In this document: piece after piece, positions 55,513-63,115 of the stretch
Position numbering within the stretch: the first letter of the stretch is position 1
Layout: every line of letters begins with the position of its first letter
Program-made: the position numbers and the translations under genes
Notes under the pieces: model-generated
What the model was told of the DNA's origin: nothing
The model's input: only the letters and a program-made list of their open reading frames with translations
The model's database searches: none
Assembly (NCBI RefSeq): GCF_009739905.1
Contig: NZ_CP034279.1
Location: forward strand, 3,286,001 to 3,350,000
Length of the DNA stretch: 64,000 bases
From: Streptomyces ficellus
GTDB taxonomy: Bacteria > Actinomycetota > Actinomycetes > Streptomycetales > Streptomycetaceae
Direction of reading: 5' to 3'

Positions 55513-56451
55513 ATGCGCGCGCGATACGGAGTTCCCCTGAAAGTCACCGCAGGAATCGCAGCGGCCGGCGCGGCCGGGCTGGCCTACGCCGCCGGGTTCG
55601 AGGCCCGTTCCTTCCGGCTCCGCCGGATCACCGTGCCCGTGCTGCCGCGCGGTACGCGGCCCCTGCGGATGCTCCAGGTCTCGGACATCCACATGGTGAG
55701 CGGCCAGGGCAAGAAGCGGGCCTGGCTCCAGTCGCTTGCGGGGCTGCGCCCGGACTTCGTGGTGAACACCGGGGACAACCTCTCCGACCCGAACGGCGTA
55801 CCGGAGCTGCTGGACGCGCTCGGCCCGCTGCTCGACTTCCCCGGTGTGTACGTCTTCGGCTCCAACGACTACTACGGCCCCAAGCTGCGCAACCCGGCCC
55901 GCTACCTGATCGAGAAGGCGCAGGGCCGGCACGGCCTGAACGGCAACGCGCCGGCGGTCGGCGCCGTCCACAACCCGTGGGAGGAGATCCGCGACACGTT
56001 CGACACGGCGGGCTGGCTGAACCTCACGAACACGCGGGCCCGCCTCAAGCTGGAGGGGCTGGAGCTGGCCTTCACCGGCCTGGACGACCCGCACATCAAG
56101 CGGGACCGGTATGACAGGGTCGCCGGCGGCCCCGAACCGGACGCCGACCTGTCCCTGGCCGTCGTCCACGCCCCGTACCTGCGCTCCCTGGACGCCTTCA
56201 CGGCCGACGGCTACCCGCTGATCCTGGCGGGCCACACGCACGGCGGCCAGCTGTGCATCCCCTTCTACGGGGCACTGGTCACCAACTGCGACCTGGACAC
56301 CGAGCGCGTCAAGGGCCTCTCCACCCACCGCGCCGGCGACAACACCGCGTACCTCCACGTCTCGGCGGGCTGCGGCACCAACCGCTACACCCCGGTCCGC
56401 TTCGCCTGCCCGCCCGAGGCCACGCTGCTCACCCTGACCCCGCGCGACTGA
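55513..56451 (+). CDS. Metallophosphoesterase (YkuE/YaeI-like)
   Basis: A 312-residue calcineurin-like phosphoesterase with an N-terminal membrane helix (VTAGIAAAGAAGLAYAAGF). Metal and active-site motifs: QVSDIHM near 57, VVNTGDNLSD, FGSNDYYG (usual GNHD/E changed to GSND, near 116), VVHAP and LAGHTHGGQL near 240. Relatives act on envelope phospholipid or lipid A-type substrates, but the substrate here is unknown. ATG 55513 is used. It lies next to tRNA-Pro. Confidence 0.9.
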   Translation: MRARYGVPLKVTAGIAAAGAAGLAYAAGFEARSFRLRRITVPVLPRGTRPLRMLQVSDIHMVSGQGKKRAWLQSLAGLRPDFVVNTGDNLSDPNGVPELLDALGPLLDFPGVYVFGSNDYYGPKLRNPARYLIEKAQGRHGLNGNAPAVGAVHNPWEEIRDTFDTAGWLNLTNTRARLKLEGLELAFTGLDDPHIKRDRYDRVAGGPEPDADLSLAVVHAPYLRSLDAFTADGYPLILAGHTHGGQLCIPFYGALVTNCDLDTERVKGLSTHRAGDNTAYLHVSAGCGTNRYTPVRFACPPEATLLTLTPRD

Positions 56452-56555
56452 CCGTGCCCCGGTTTCCCGGCCCCGCGCGGGGCCGGGAAACCGGATTTCG
56501 TCTGGGAGCGCCGGTGGGCTAAAGTAAACGACGTCGCCGCGACAACCGGTGACAT

Positions 56556-56629
56556 CGGGGTGTAGCGCAGCTTGGCAGCGCGCTTCGTTCGGGACGAAGA
56601 GGTCGTGGGTTCAAATCCCGCCACCCCGA
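56556..56629 (+). tRNA. tRNA-Pro (anticodon CGG)
   Basis: A 74-nt cloverleaf: acceptor CGGGGTG/CACCCCG with discriminator A, anticodon arm CTTCG-TTCGGGA-CGAAG (anticodon CGG), T arm GTGGG-TTCAAAT-CCCGC. CCA is not encoded. Its 3' end is followed by a 50-bp palindrome and an integrase remnant, so it probably served as an integration site. Confidence 0.97.
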
Positions 56630-56637
56630 CAGCTGAA

Positions 56638-56687
56638 ACAGCAAATCAGCCGGTCTACTCACGTGAGTAGACCGGCTGATTTGCTGT
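56638..56687. terminator. Perfect 50-bp palindrome after tRNA-Pro
   Basis: Two 25-bp arms (56638-56662 and 56663-56687) are exact complements with no spacer, centred on CACGTG. It can form a long hairpin and is probably the terminator of tRNA-Pro and of the minus-strand integrase remnant, comparable to the smaller hairpin beside the int/tRNA-Thr end. Confidence 0.8.
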
Positions 56688-56707
56688 CTGCGTGTGTATC
56701 TGCGTGA

Positions 56708-56930
56708 CTACCGCTCCCCGCGTGTCCGCGCTGGCGGCGGATCGGCGCCGAAGATCCCGTCCATGACTACGGCACCGGTCTGGATCACGGGCCGGATCTG
56801 CCTCCGGTAGACCTCTTCCGTCACAGCCGTCCCCGAATGGCCGACGAGGCGGGAGATCACTTCCAGCGCATTGATTCCGTCGATGCCCTTGAGTGCCTGG
56901 CGGAAGGCGCGGCGGACGTTGTGCTTGCCC
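56708..56930 (-). pseudogene. Tyrosine integrase C-terminal remnant
   Basis: The last 74 codons of an open frame carry HNVRRAFRQALKGIDGINAL then EVISRLVGHSGTAVTEEVYR, RQIRPVIQTGAVVMDGIFGA. This is the C-terminus of a tyrosine integrase, with the late His (LVGHSG) and nucleophile Tyr (EEVYRRQ) kept. The Arg box (LRHT-type) that should stand between ALKGIDG and ISRL is missing, and the N-terminal two thirds are gone. Its orientation toward tRNA-Pro fits an old element excised or decayed in place. Confidence 0.85.
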
Positions 56931-56975
56931 CTGAGGCGTCGAAGCCGTGGCGGTGGCCGGCCCGCCGGCCCCAGG

Positions 56976-57263
56976 GCGGAAGAGGCTCTGCGTGCCGCCG
57001 TTTCCTCGGGGCGGGTTGTAGCGGTGGTCAGCAACAACTCCGCCGAGTGCGTCCAGCGCTTCCCGGAGGCGCACGGGTTGGGGGAGCACGTCGCGAAGAT
57101 CGTCGGGCGCCCGTCCGGGCAACCACATCTGATGAAGCCCAGCCCGTTCCCGCTCATCACGGCGGCCGAGCGCATGCACAAGGCCGACCTCTTCGCCGAA
57201 GCGGGAGCCGACGCGATCACGGATGACATGCACGCCATCGCCGACGCACTCATCACGGCGTAG
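56976..57263 (+). pseudogene. HAD family hydrolase remnant
   Basis: The plus frame reads AVSSGRVVAVVSNNSAECVQ then RFPEAHGLGEHVAKIVGRPS, MKPSPFPLITAAERMHKA, followed directly by DLFAEAGADAITDDMHAIAD. This matches the second half of a HAD phosphatase (VSNNS motif II, KPSP motif III Lys), but the GDSxTD motif IV block between HKA and EAGAD is deleted and motif I is absent. It is therefore non-functional. It runs head-on against the integrase remnant. Confidence 0.75.
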
Positions 57264-57529
57264 CCGAGGTTCAGCGGGGACCTGTTACAGGTTTCTCCAC
57301 CTCATCAAGCACCCGGCTGCGCTCCGCTCCGCCGTTCCCTCACCGTCACCGACATGCCTCCGGCCGGGGCGCTCCGACTCCGGGATGGGATTCGGTGCGG
57401 GTGGTGGGCAGAGGCTCCGTGGGGCCCACGAGCTCGTTCCTACGCAGAGGAATCAACCCCCCAACATGCGCCCCAGTAGCTCCTGCGAAAGCGATCACAG
57501 AGCGCCTTCAACCGTGGTCTTCTACGGAG
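57264..57529. other. Spacer in decayed region
   Basis: 266 bp with no supportable gene, lower in codon-position bias than its neighbours. Probably insertion debris. Confidence 0.4.
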
Positions 57530-57994
57530 GTGGAAGCCATAATCGCCAGCGCCATCGCCGTCTTGGGCACCCTGCTTGGTTCGGGGATCACCCTGGGAGT
57601 CCAACGGCGCACCACTGAGAGAGGCCACCAGTTCACACGGGACGAGAAGTTGCGTCAGGAACGGCTGGACGCGTACACGGCCTATGCGGCGGCTTTGATC
57701 AACTACCGGCGGTGTCTCGTGCACCTTTGGTTTTGTACCCATGAGCAGCCCCCTCCGGAAGCCGCTGAGGCTGTACAGATCCGGGCCTACGACCTCAGGT
57801 CCAAGGCCCAGGAGGCTCTGTTCCGGATGCAGATGCTCACCGACAACGAAGAGCTGAGCCGCAAGGGTGAAAGCTTGCTTGCCGAGATCACAGCCGTACA
57901 CAAAACAGACAGTCGGTCAGAGCTGGATCAGCGAAGGACGCGCACACGGGATGGCATCGCTCATCTAGTCAGGGCAGCGAAGCAACACCTCTGA
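57530..57994 (+). CDS. Hypothetical single-span membrane protein
   Basis: A 154-residue protein from GTG 57530. One N-terminal membrane helix (IIASAIAVLGTLLGSGITLGVQ) is followed by a charged, helical cytoplasmic domain (QFTRDEKLRQERLDAYTAYAAALI ... SELDQRRTRTRDGIAHLVRA) likely to form a coiled-coil bundle. Similar short helix-plus-coil proteins are frequent hypothetical genes in Streptomyces. G+C and codon bias are lower than in core neighbours, consistent with acquisition at the tRNA-Pro site. The start is uncertain: GGAG is immediately adjacent to the GTG. Confidence 0.65.
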   Translation: MEAIIASAIAVLGTLLGSGITLGVQRRTTERGHQFTRDEKLRQERLDAYTAYAAALINYRRCLVHLWFCTHEQPPPEAAEAVQIRAYDLRSKAQEALFRMQMLTDNEELSRKGESLLAEITAVHKTDSRSELDQRRTRTRDGIAHLVRAAKQHL

Positions 57995-58376
57995 GGCTGG
58001 GTGTCCGGTCGTTGGACCGCCTCTAAAGACCGGCACGGACATGGGCGGTGCGTGTCCAATTGCGTGACAACGCCGACGAACAGCGGCGGACGAGCGCGAA
58101 CGTCTGCGGACCGTCAGCGCAGGTGAGAGGCGTCCCAGCCCAAGGCAGAGCTCCCACCCGAATTGCCTCTGAAGCATCCCCTCGTACACGCCCGCCCGGC
58201 CCGCTATGCTCGGGCTGGGCGACCACGCTCGCCGTTACGTCGGACCTGGGTTCCTCCCGCAGCTGCCCAGGGTTGAGGGCGCAAAGTGCCGTCGGGCACG
58301 CGTGATCCACAACTGTCGGTCCTCCTTCGGGGCGCAGTGGGCGGGAGCACTGAAGCGCGCCCACCAGGAGCCGGAC
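57995..58376. other. Gene-free stretch
   Basis: 382 bp without a supportable gene. Open frames here lack starts with ribosome sites or codon bias. It presumably contains the promoter of the gene at 58377. Confidence 0.45.
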
Positions 58377-59393
58377 ATGACCCTCGACAGGGACATCACC
58401 ACGCTCGCCCGCCGCATCCGGCACGCGTCCGGGGACGCCATTGCCTTCCGGCAGGCTCGGCTGACCGCCGCGCACGAGTTGGGCGGACTGCCCGTCCACA
58501 CCATGGAGCCCTCCGAGCGGGTCCCGCTCCGCGTCCAGTACACCGGGGAGAGCGAAGCCGCGGCAGGGTCCGCGATCACCGGGGACACCCACGGTCTGGG
58601 GCTGGACCACTGCACGGACGAGCAGCGTGCCTTCCGGGCTCTGCTGGCGCTCGCGCTGTTCAACGGCAACGTGTACACCGGCCCGACGGCGCGGTGGAAC
58701 TACTCGGTCGTCGCGTCGTACGACCCGGTGATGTCGCCCCGCAGGGACCGGCTGGTGATGGTGGCGGAGCGTGCTCCGGAGAACGTGGCCACGCGGTTGC
58801 TGGCCAGTGAGGGAGCCGCCCCCTTCGGCGTCCCCGGACTACGGCACGAGGCCAGTTACACCTGCCATGGCGAGCGCTCCCTCTGCCTGCGCCATCTGCC
58901 GACCGGTGCGTTGCTGACCATCACCGGTGACCCGCAGGGATGTCGACGCGGCAGGAAGCGCAGCCTCGTGCCCCTGCACTCCTACCTCACGGTGCATCAC
59001 GGGCTCACCTCGCACGAGCGTCGCGCGCTGGCGGCGGTCCCGCCGCTCTCGACCGACGCCACCATGCTGCTGGCCGGTCTCGTGTCCCGTTACAACCTGG
59101 TGGACCGGCGCGGCCGGTGGGCGACCAGCCTGTCCTGGGACCCCCTGGGACGGCCCGGGGTCGAAGGCAGGAGGGAGGCGGATGTGATGCGGCGCGGTGC
59201 CGTTCGCCGGCTCTGGGGTGCCGGGGACTCGTGGACGTACCGGTGGTCCGGCTGCCCGGCCCCCTACGACCTGGCTACGGCCCTGACCCACCGGGAAGTC
59301 GGGATCAAGGGCGCGGCACTCACTCGCCACGGTGACGCGTACCGGGTCACGCTGGGCACCGCGTCGCTCGATCTCCGCGACGGAGAGGGCTGA
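58377..59393 (+). CDS. Uncharacterised 338-residue protein
   Basis: A soluble protein of unknown family. It starts at ATG 58377 with AGGAG 7 nt upstream. There is no signal peptide and no membrane span. It contains an early helical segment (ITTLARRIRHASGDAIAFRQARL), a Gly/Trp/Tyr-rich middle (FNGNVYTGPTARWNYSVVAS), a Cys/His cluster (YTCHGERSLCLRHLP, PQGCRRGRK) and a C-terminal beta-rich part (YRVTLGTASLDLRDGEG). No catalytic motif is recognised. It ends 3 nt before the next gene, whose stop overlaps a third, so the three look like one operon. Confidence 0.75.
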   Translation: MTLDRDITTLARRIRHASGDAIAFRQARLTAAHELGGLPVHTMEPSERVPLRVQYTGESEAAAGSAITGDTHGLGLDHCTDEQRAFRALLALALFNGNVYTGPTARWNYSVVASYDPVMSPRRDRLVMVAERAPENVATRLLASEGAAPFGVPGLRHEASYTCHGERSLCLRHLPTGALLTITGDPQGCRRGRKRSLVPLHSYLTVHHGLTSHERRALAAVPPLSTDATMLLAGLVSRYNLVDRRGRWATSLSWDPLGRPGVEGRREADVMRRGAVRRLWGAGDSWTYRWSGCPAPYDLATALTHREVGIKGAALTRHGDAYRVTLGTASLDLRDGEG

Positions 59394-59396
59394 TCC

Positions 59397-59720
59397 GTGC
59401 CGTTCCTCATCGAGCATCCCGTGTCCGTGCCCGTTCTGGTGGCTGCCCTGGTCCTTGGAATCCTCCGATTCACGTTGCCGAGGGACTCCCGCCACCGCTT
59501 GGAGCTGTGGAAGGCCGTCCTCGAACACCGCCGTCACCGCTGGCAGGTGACCGAGCGTCGCCGCGCGGCAGAAAGGCCGGGTGCAGACGGCGCCCAGCGG
59601 TCCGAGGCCGGGGCCACGCCCCTGCCCGAGCTGCCGGCCCGGCCCCCCGAGGGGCTGGCTCACCCGGACGGGCGCGTGCGGTGGCCGTCGCGGAGGGAGG
59701 GCGGGACGCTCGGGGAATGA
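59397..59720 (+). CDS. Small membrane-anchored hypothetical protein
   Basis: A 107-residue protein from GTG 59397, 3 nt after the previous stop, with GGAGAGGG upstream inside that gene's end. One N-terminal span (HPVSVPVLVAALVLGILRFTL) is followed by a basic region (RHRLELWKAVLEHRRHRWQVTERRRA) and a Pro-rich tail. It is probably anchored with the basic tail inside. Its TGA overlaps the ATG of the DUF7144-like gene (ATGA). Unknown function; likely partner of the 338-residue protein. Confidence 0.65.
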   Translation: MPFLIEHPVSVPVLVAALVLGILRFTLPRDSRHRLELWKAVLEHRRHRWQVTERRRAAERPGADGAQRSEAGATPLPELPARPPEGLAHPDGRVRWPSRREGGTLGE

Positions 59721-60202
59721 GCAATCCGTCCGAGGGGCCGAGCGGCTCGGCACATCACGCGTACGCGCATCACGACGCCCGTCACCCCGCTCCCGAGACG
59801 CATGGGGGCGGCGGGGGCTGGGCTGCCGGCGGGGTCATGTTCGCCGGGGTGCTGATGATGGTCGGGGGTGTGCTCGGCATGCTCCAGGGCATCGCGGGCA
59901 TCGCCGAGGACGATGTCTACGGACGCATCGGGGAGTACGTCTTCGAGTTCAGCGTCACCGCGTGGGGCTGGGTCCACCTGGTGCTGGGCCTGTTGGTCGC
60001 CGTCATCGGCGCGGGCATCCTCAGTGGGGCGGAGTGGGCCAAGGCGAGCGGGGTGGCGGTGGCCGCGCTCGTGGTGATCGCGAACTTCATCTGGCTGCCG
60101 TACCAGCCGGTGTGGGCCATCATTTCGATCGCGATCGGTGTCTTCGTGATCTGGGCGCTCTGCTCCGACGACTCGATCACCGCCGCCGCCAAGAGACGCT
60201 GA
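59717..60202 (+). CDS. DUF7144-like four-span membrane protein
   Basis: A 161-residue protein. A His/Gly-rich N-terminus (HHAYAHHDARHPAPETHGGG) is followed by four membrane helices, starting GGVMFAGVLMMVGGVLGMLQGI, then WGWVHLVLGLLVAVIGAGI, GVAVAALVVIANFIWLPYQP and WAIISIAIGVFVIWALC. This arrangement fits the actinobacterial DUF7144 family (formerly vitamin-K-epoxide-like small membrane proteins), of unknown role. ATG 59717 overlaps the preceding stop. Confidence 0.85.
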   Translation: MSNPSEGPSGSAHHAYAHHDARHPAPETHGGGGGWAAGGVMFAGVLMMVGGVLGMLQGIAGIAEDDVYGRIGEYVFEFSVTAWGWVHLVLGLLVAVIGAGILSGAEWAKASGVAVAALVVIANFIWLPYQPVWAIISIAIGVFVIWALCSDDSITAAAKRR

Positions 60203-60297
60203 GGCCTCGGACGTACCCGGCGGTTCACGTCCGGCCGGGGCCGTCAGGAGAAGTGACCCGCCTCCGGCCGGATCCCGCCATCGGGTTTCATGGACGC

Positions 60298-62127
60298 ATG
60301 ACTGAGCAGCCGACGGACGCACAGGTGCAGGCCATGCCCGACTGGGAGAAGCGGTTCCGGGCGCCGCGGGTGTCGTTGCCCGAGTGGGCGTGGGACGCGC
60401 CGGGCAGGGCGTTGTTCGTGTCGAACGCGACCGGGACGTACGAGCTGTACGCGTGGGACCGGGAGACCGGGGAGCAGCGGCAGGTCACCGACCGGCCGAA
60501 CGGGACGACGGACGGCGTGCCGTCGCCGGACGGCGAGTGGGTCTGGTGGTTCTCGGACACGGACGGCGACGAGTTCGGGGTGTGGATGCGCCAGCCGTTC
60601 CGGGGCGGGGAGGACGAGCCGGCCGTGCCCGGGCTGGAGCCGTCGTACCCGGCGGGGCTGGCCGTCGGGCGGGACGGGACGGCGGTGGTCGGGCGGTCGA
60701 CGGACGAGGACGGGTCGACGATCCATGTCGTACGGCCCGGGCGGCCGCCGCTGGAGATCTACCGGCACCGGGAGTCGGCCGGCGTCGGTGACCTGTCGCA
60801 CGACGGGACGCTGATCGCGATCGAGCACACGGAGCACGGTGACGCCATGCACGCGGCCGTGCGGGTGGTCCGCCCGGACGGTGCCGTCGTGGCCGAGCTG
60901 GACGACACCAAGGGCGGGACCGAGGAGCTGGGGCTGTCCGTGCTGGGCTTCGCACCGGTCGACGGGGACACCCGGCTGCTGGTGGGCCACCAGCGGCGCG
61001 GGCGCTGGGAGCCGATGCTGTGGGACGTGGCGACCGGGGTGGAGACCGAGCTGGGGCTGGACCTGCCCGGTGATGTGTCGGCGGAGTGGTACCCGGACGG
61101 CTCCGGGTTGCTCGTCGTGCACGGTTTCGAGGCGCGCAGCGAGCTGTGGCGGTACGAGATCGCGACGCGGGAGCTCGTACGGGTGGACACCCCGGCCGGG
61201 TCGGTGTCGAGCGCGACGGCACGGCCGGACGGTTCGGTGGAGTACCTGTGGTCGTCCGCCGCGCAGCCGCCGTCGGTGCGGTCCACGGCCGGCGGCGTCG
61301 TCCTGGAGCCGCCCGGCATGAAGGCGCCCGCCTCGGTGCCGGTCGAGGACGTGTGGGTCGACGGGCCCGGCGGGCGCATCCACGCACTCGTACAGCGCCC
61401 GGCGGGCACGACGGGGGCGGACGGTCCGCTGCCGACGGTGTTCGAGATCCACGGCGGCCCCACCTGGCACGACAGCGACGCGTACGCCGCCGCCCCCGCC
61501 GCCTGGGTGGACCACGGGTACGCGGTCGTCCGGGTCAACTACCGCGGCTCGACCGGCTACGGGCGGGAGTGGACCGACGCGCTCAAGCACCGGGTCGGGC
61601 TGATCGAGCTGGAGGACATCGCGGCGGTACGGGAGTGGGCGGTGGCCTCCGGTCTGGCCGACCCCGCGCGGCTGGTCCTCACCGGCGGCTCCTGGGGCGG
61701 CTACCTGACCCTGCTCGGGCTCGGCACGCAGCCGGACGCCTGGGCGCTGGGCCTCGCGGCCGTCCCGGTGGCGGACTACGTCACGGCGTACCACGACGAG
61801 ATGGAGGCTTTGAAGGCCCTCGACCGGACCCTCTTCGGCGGCTCGCCGGAGGAGGTCCCGGAGCGGTTCGAGGTCTCCTCCCCGATCACGTACGTCGACC
61901 GGGTGCGCGTCCCCGTGTACATCTCGGCGGGCGTCAACGACCCGCGCTGCCCCATCCGCCAGATCGACAACTACGTCGACCGGCTCGCCGCCCGCGACGC
62001 GGTGCACGAGGTGTACCGGTACGACGCGGGCCACGGCTCGCTGGTGGTCGAGGAGCGGATCAAGCAGGTGCGGCTGGAGCTGGACTTCGCCGACCGGCAT
62101 CTGGGGACCCGCGCGGCGGCCGGGTGA
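60298..62127 (+). CDS. S9 family peptidase (prolyl oligopeptidase/acylaminoacyl type)
   Basis: A 609-residue serine peptidase. Residues 1-340 form a beta-propeller (repeated W-x-D/G-x-D blocks such as SPDGEWVWWFSDTDGDEF). The alpha/beta-hydrolase C-terminus has the oxyanion segment FEIHGGPTWHDSD, nucleophile in LTGGSWGGYLTLL (Ser near 465), Asp in VNDPRCPI and His in DAGHGSLVVEE. It likely trims small peptides in the cytosol; there is no signal peptide. ATG 60298 is chosen, with only a weak ribosome site. The following SURF1 gene starts 22 bp after its stop. Confidence 0.93.
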   Translation: MTEQPTDAQVQAMPDWEKRFRAPRVSLPEWAWDAPGRALFVSNATGTYELYAWDRETGEQRQVTDRPNGTTDGVPSPDGEWVWWFSDTDGDEFGVWMRQPFRGGEDEPAVPGLEPSYPAGLAVGRDGTAVVGRSTDEDGSTIHVVRPGRPPLEIYRHRESAGVGDLSHDGTLIAIEHTEHGDAMHAAVRVVRPDGAVVAELDDTKGGTEELGLSVLGFAPVDGDTRLLVGHQRRGRWEPMLWDVATGVETELGLDLPGDVSAEWYPDGSGLLVVHGFEARSELWRYEIATRELVRVDTPAGSVSSATARPDGSVEYLWSSAAQPPSVRSTAGGVVLEPPGMKAPASVPVEDVWVDGPGGRIHALVQRPAGTTGADGPLPTVFEIHGGPTWHDSDAYAAAPAAWVDHGYAVVRVNYRGSTGYGREWTDALKHRVGLIELEDIAAVREWAVASGLADPARLVLTGGSWGGYLTLLGLGTQPDAWALGLAAVPVADYVTAYHDEMEALKALDRTLFGGSPEEVPERFEVSSPITYVDRVRVPVYISAGVNDPRCPIRQIDNYVDRLAARDAVHEVYRYDAGHGSLVVEERIKQVRLELDFADRHLGTRAAAG

Positions 62128-62149
62128 CGGTGTTCCGTACCGTGGAGGC

Positions 62150-63052
62150 GTGTACCGGTTCCTGACGACGCCCCGCTGGTGGGGGATCAACATCTTCGTC
62201 GTGCTGGCGATTCCCTTCTGCGTCTTCATGGGGACGTGGCAGCTCGGCCGGTTCGAGGACCGCGTCGACTCCCACCAGGAGGCGGAGCGGCGGCCGGACC
62301 CCGGTTCGGTGAGGGCCGCGCCGCTCGACGAGCTGCTGCCGGTCGACAAGTCGACCTCGGGCCGCCACGCCACGGCGACGGGGCGGTACGGGGAACAGTT
62401 CCTGGTCCCCGGGCGCGAGCTGGACGGCAAGGACGGCTCGTACGTCCTGACCCTGCTGCGCACCGGGAGCGGCACGTCCCTGCCGGTGGTACGCGGCTGG
62501 CTGCCCCACGGCGGCACGGCCCCCGCCCCGCCGGCGGGCCAGGTCACGGTGACCGGTGCGCTCCAGGCGTCCGAGCACACCGGGAGCGCCGGCGTGCACG
62601 CGGCCGGCGCCCTCCCGCGCGGCCAGGTCGGCATGATCAGCGCGGCTTCCCTGGTGAACGTCGTGCAGGACGACGTCTACGACGCCTGGGTCACCCTGCT
62701 GGACGCCCCGGCGGGCCTGACGCCAGTCCCGGCGGCCGCGCCGGAGGGCAGCGGTCTGGACCTGAAGGCGTTCCAGAACCTCGGGTACACCGGTGAGTGG
62801 TTCGTCTTCGCGGGCTTCGTGCTCTTCATGTGGTTCCGCCTGCTGCGTCGGGAGGCGGAACAGGCCCGGGACGAGGCACTCGGCCTCGCGCCGGTCGCCG
62901 TCGGCGAATCGGTCGCTGTCGGTGTCGGCGGCTCGGATGCCGTCGGTGCTTCGGTCGCTGTCGGCGATGCCGATGCCGTCGGTGCTTCGGCCGCCGGTAC
63001 GTCGGCCACCGGCGCCCCGGCCGACGGGGCGAAGGCGGATACGGCGCCCTGA
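62150..63052 (+). CDS. SURF1 family cytochrome oxidase assembly protein
   Basis: A 300-residue SURF1 protein, which assists haem a insertion into cytochrome c oxidase. It has the two expected spans, near residues 8-30 (WWGINIFVVLAIPFCVFMGTWQLGRFEDR) and 218-235 (GEWFVFAGFVLFMWFRLLRR), flanking an exterior domain with the conserved VVRGWLPHG. The last 60 residues are Ala/Val/Gly/Asp repeats encoded by 15-bp-like units (SVAVG, DAVGAS). GTG 62150 has GGAGG immediately upstream, too close for a normal ribosome site; a TACCGT hexamer 6 nt before could be a -10 for a leaderless start. Confidence 0.9.
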   Translation: MYRFLTTPRWWGINIFVVLAIPFCVFMGTWQLGRFEDRVDSHQEAERRPDPGSVRAAPLDELLPVDKSTSGRHATATGRYGEQFLVPGRELDGKDGSYVLTLLRTGSGTSLPVVRGWLPHGGTAPAPPAGQVTVTGALQASEHTGSAGVHAAGALPRGQVGMISAASLVNVVQDDVYDAWVTLLDAPAGLTPVPAAAPEGSGLDLKAFQNLGYTGEWFVFAGFVLFMWFRLLRREAEQARDEALGLAPVAVGESVAVGVGGSDAVGASVAVGDADAVGASAAGTSATGAPADGAKADTAP

Positions 63053-63115
63053 GGGCGCCCAGGCCGGGTCGTCACGACGTACGTAACGCCGCCACACGTC
63101 CCGTCCGCCCCCGGG

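Noticed and set aside
56837..57226. Alternative plus-strand frame in the decayed region
   Set aside because: No family resemblance; the HAD-like residues are in the other plus frame.
58048..58305. 85-codon plus frame upstream of the unknown gene
   Set aside because: No ribosome site, biased composition and no recognisable similarity; left as intergenic.
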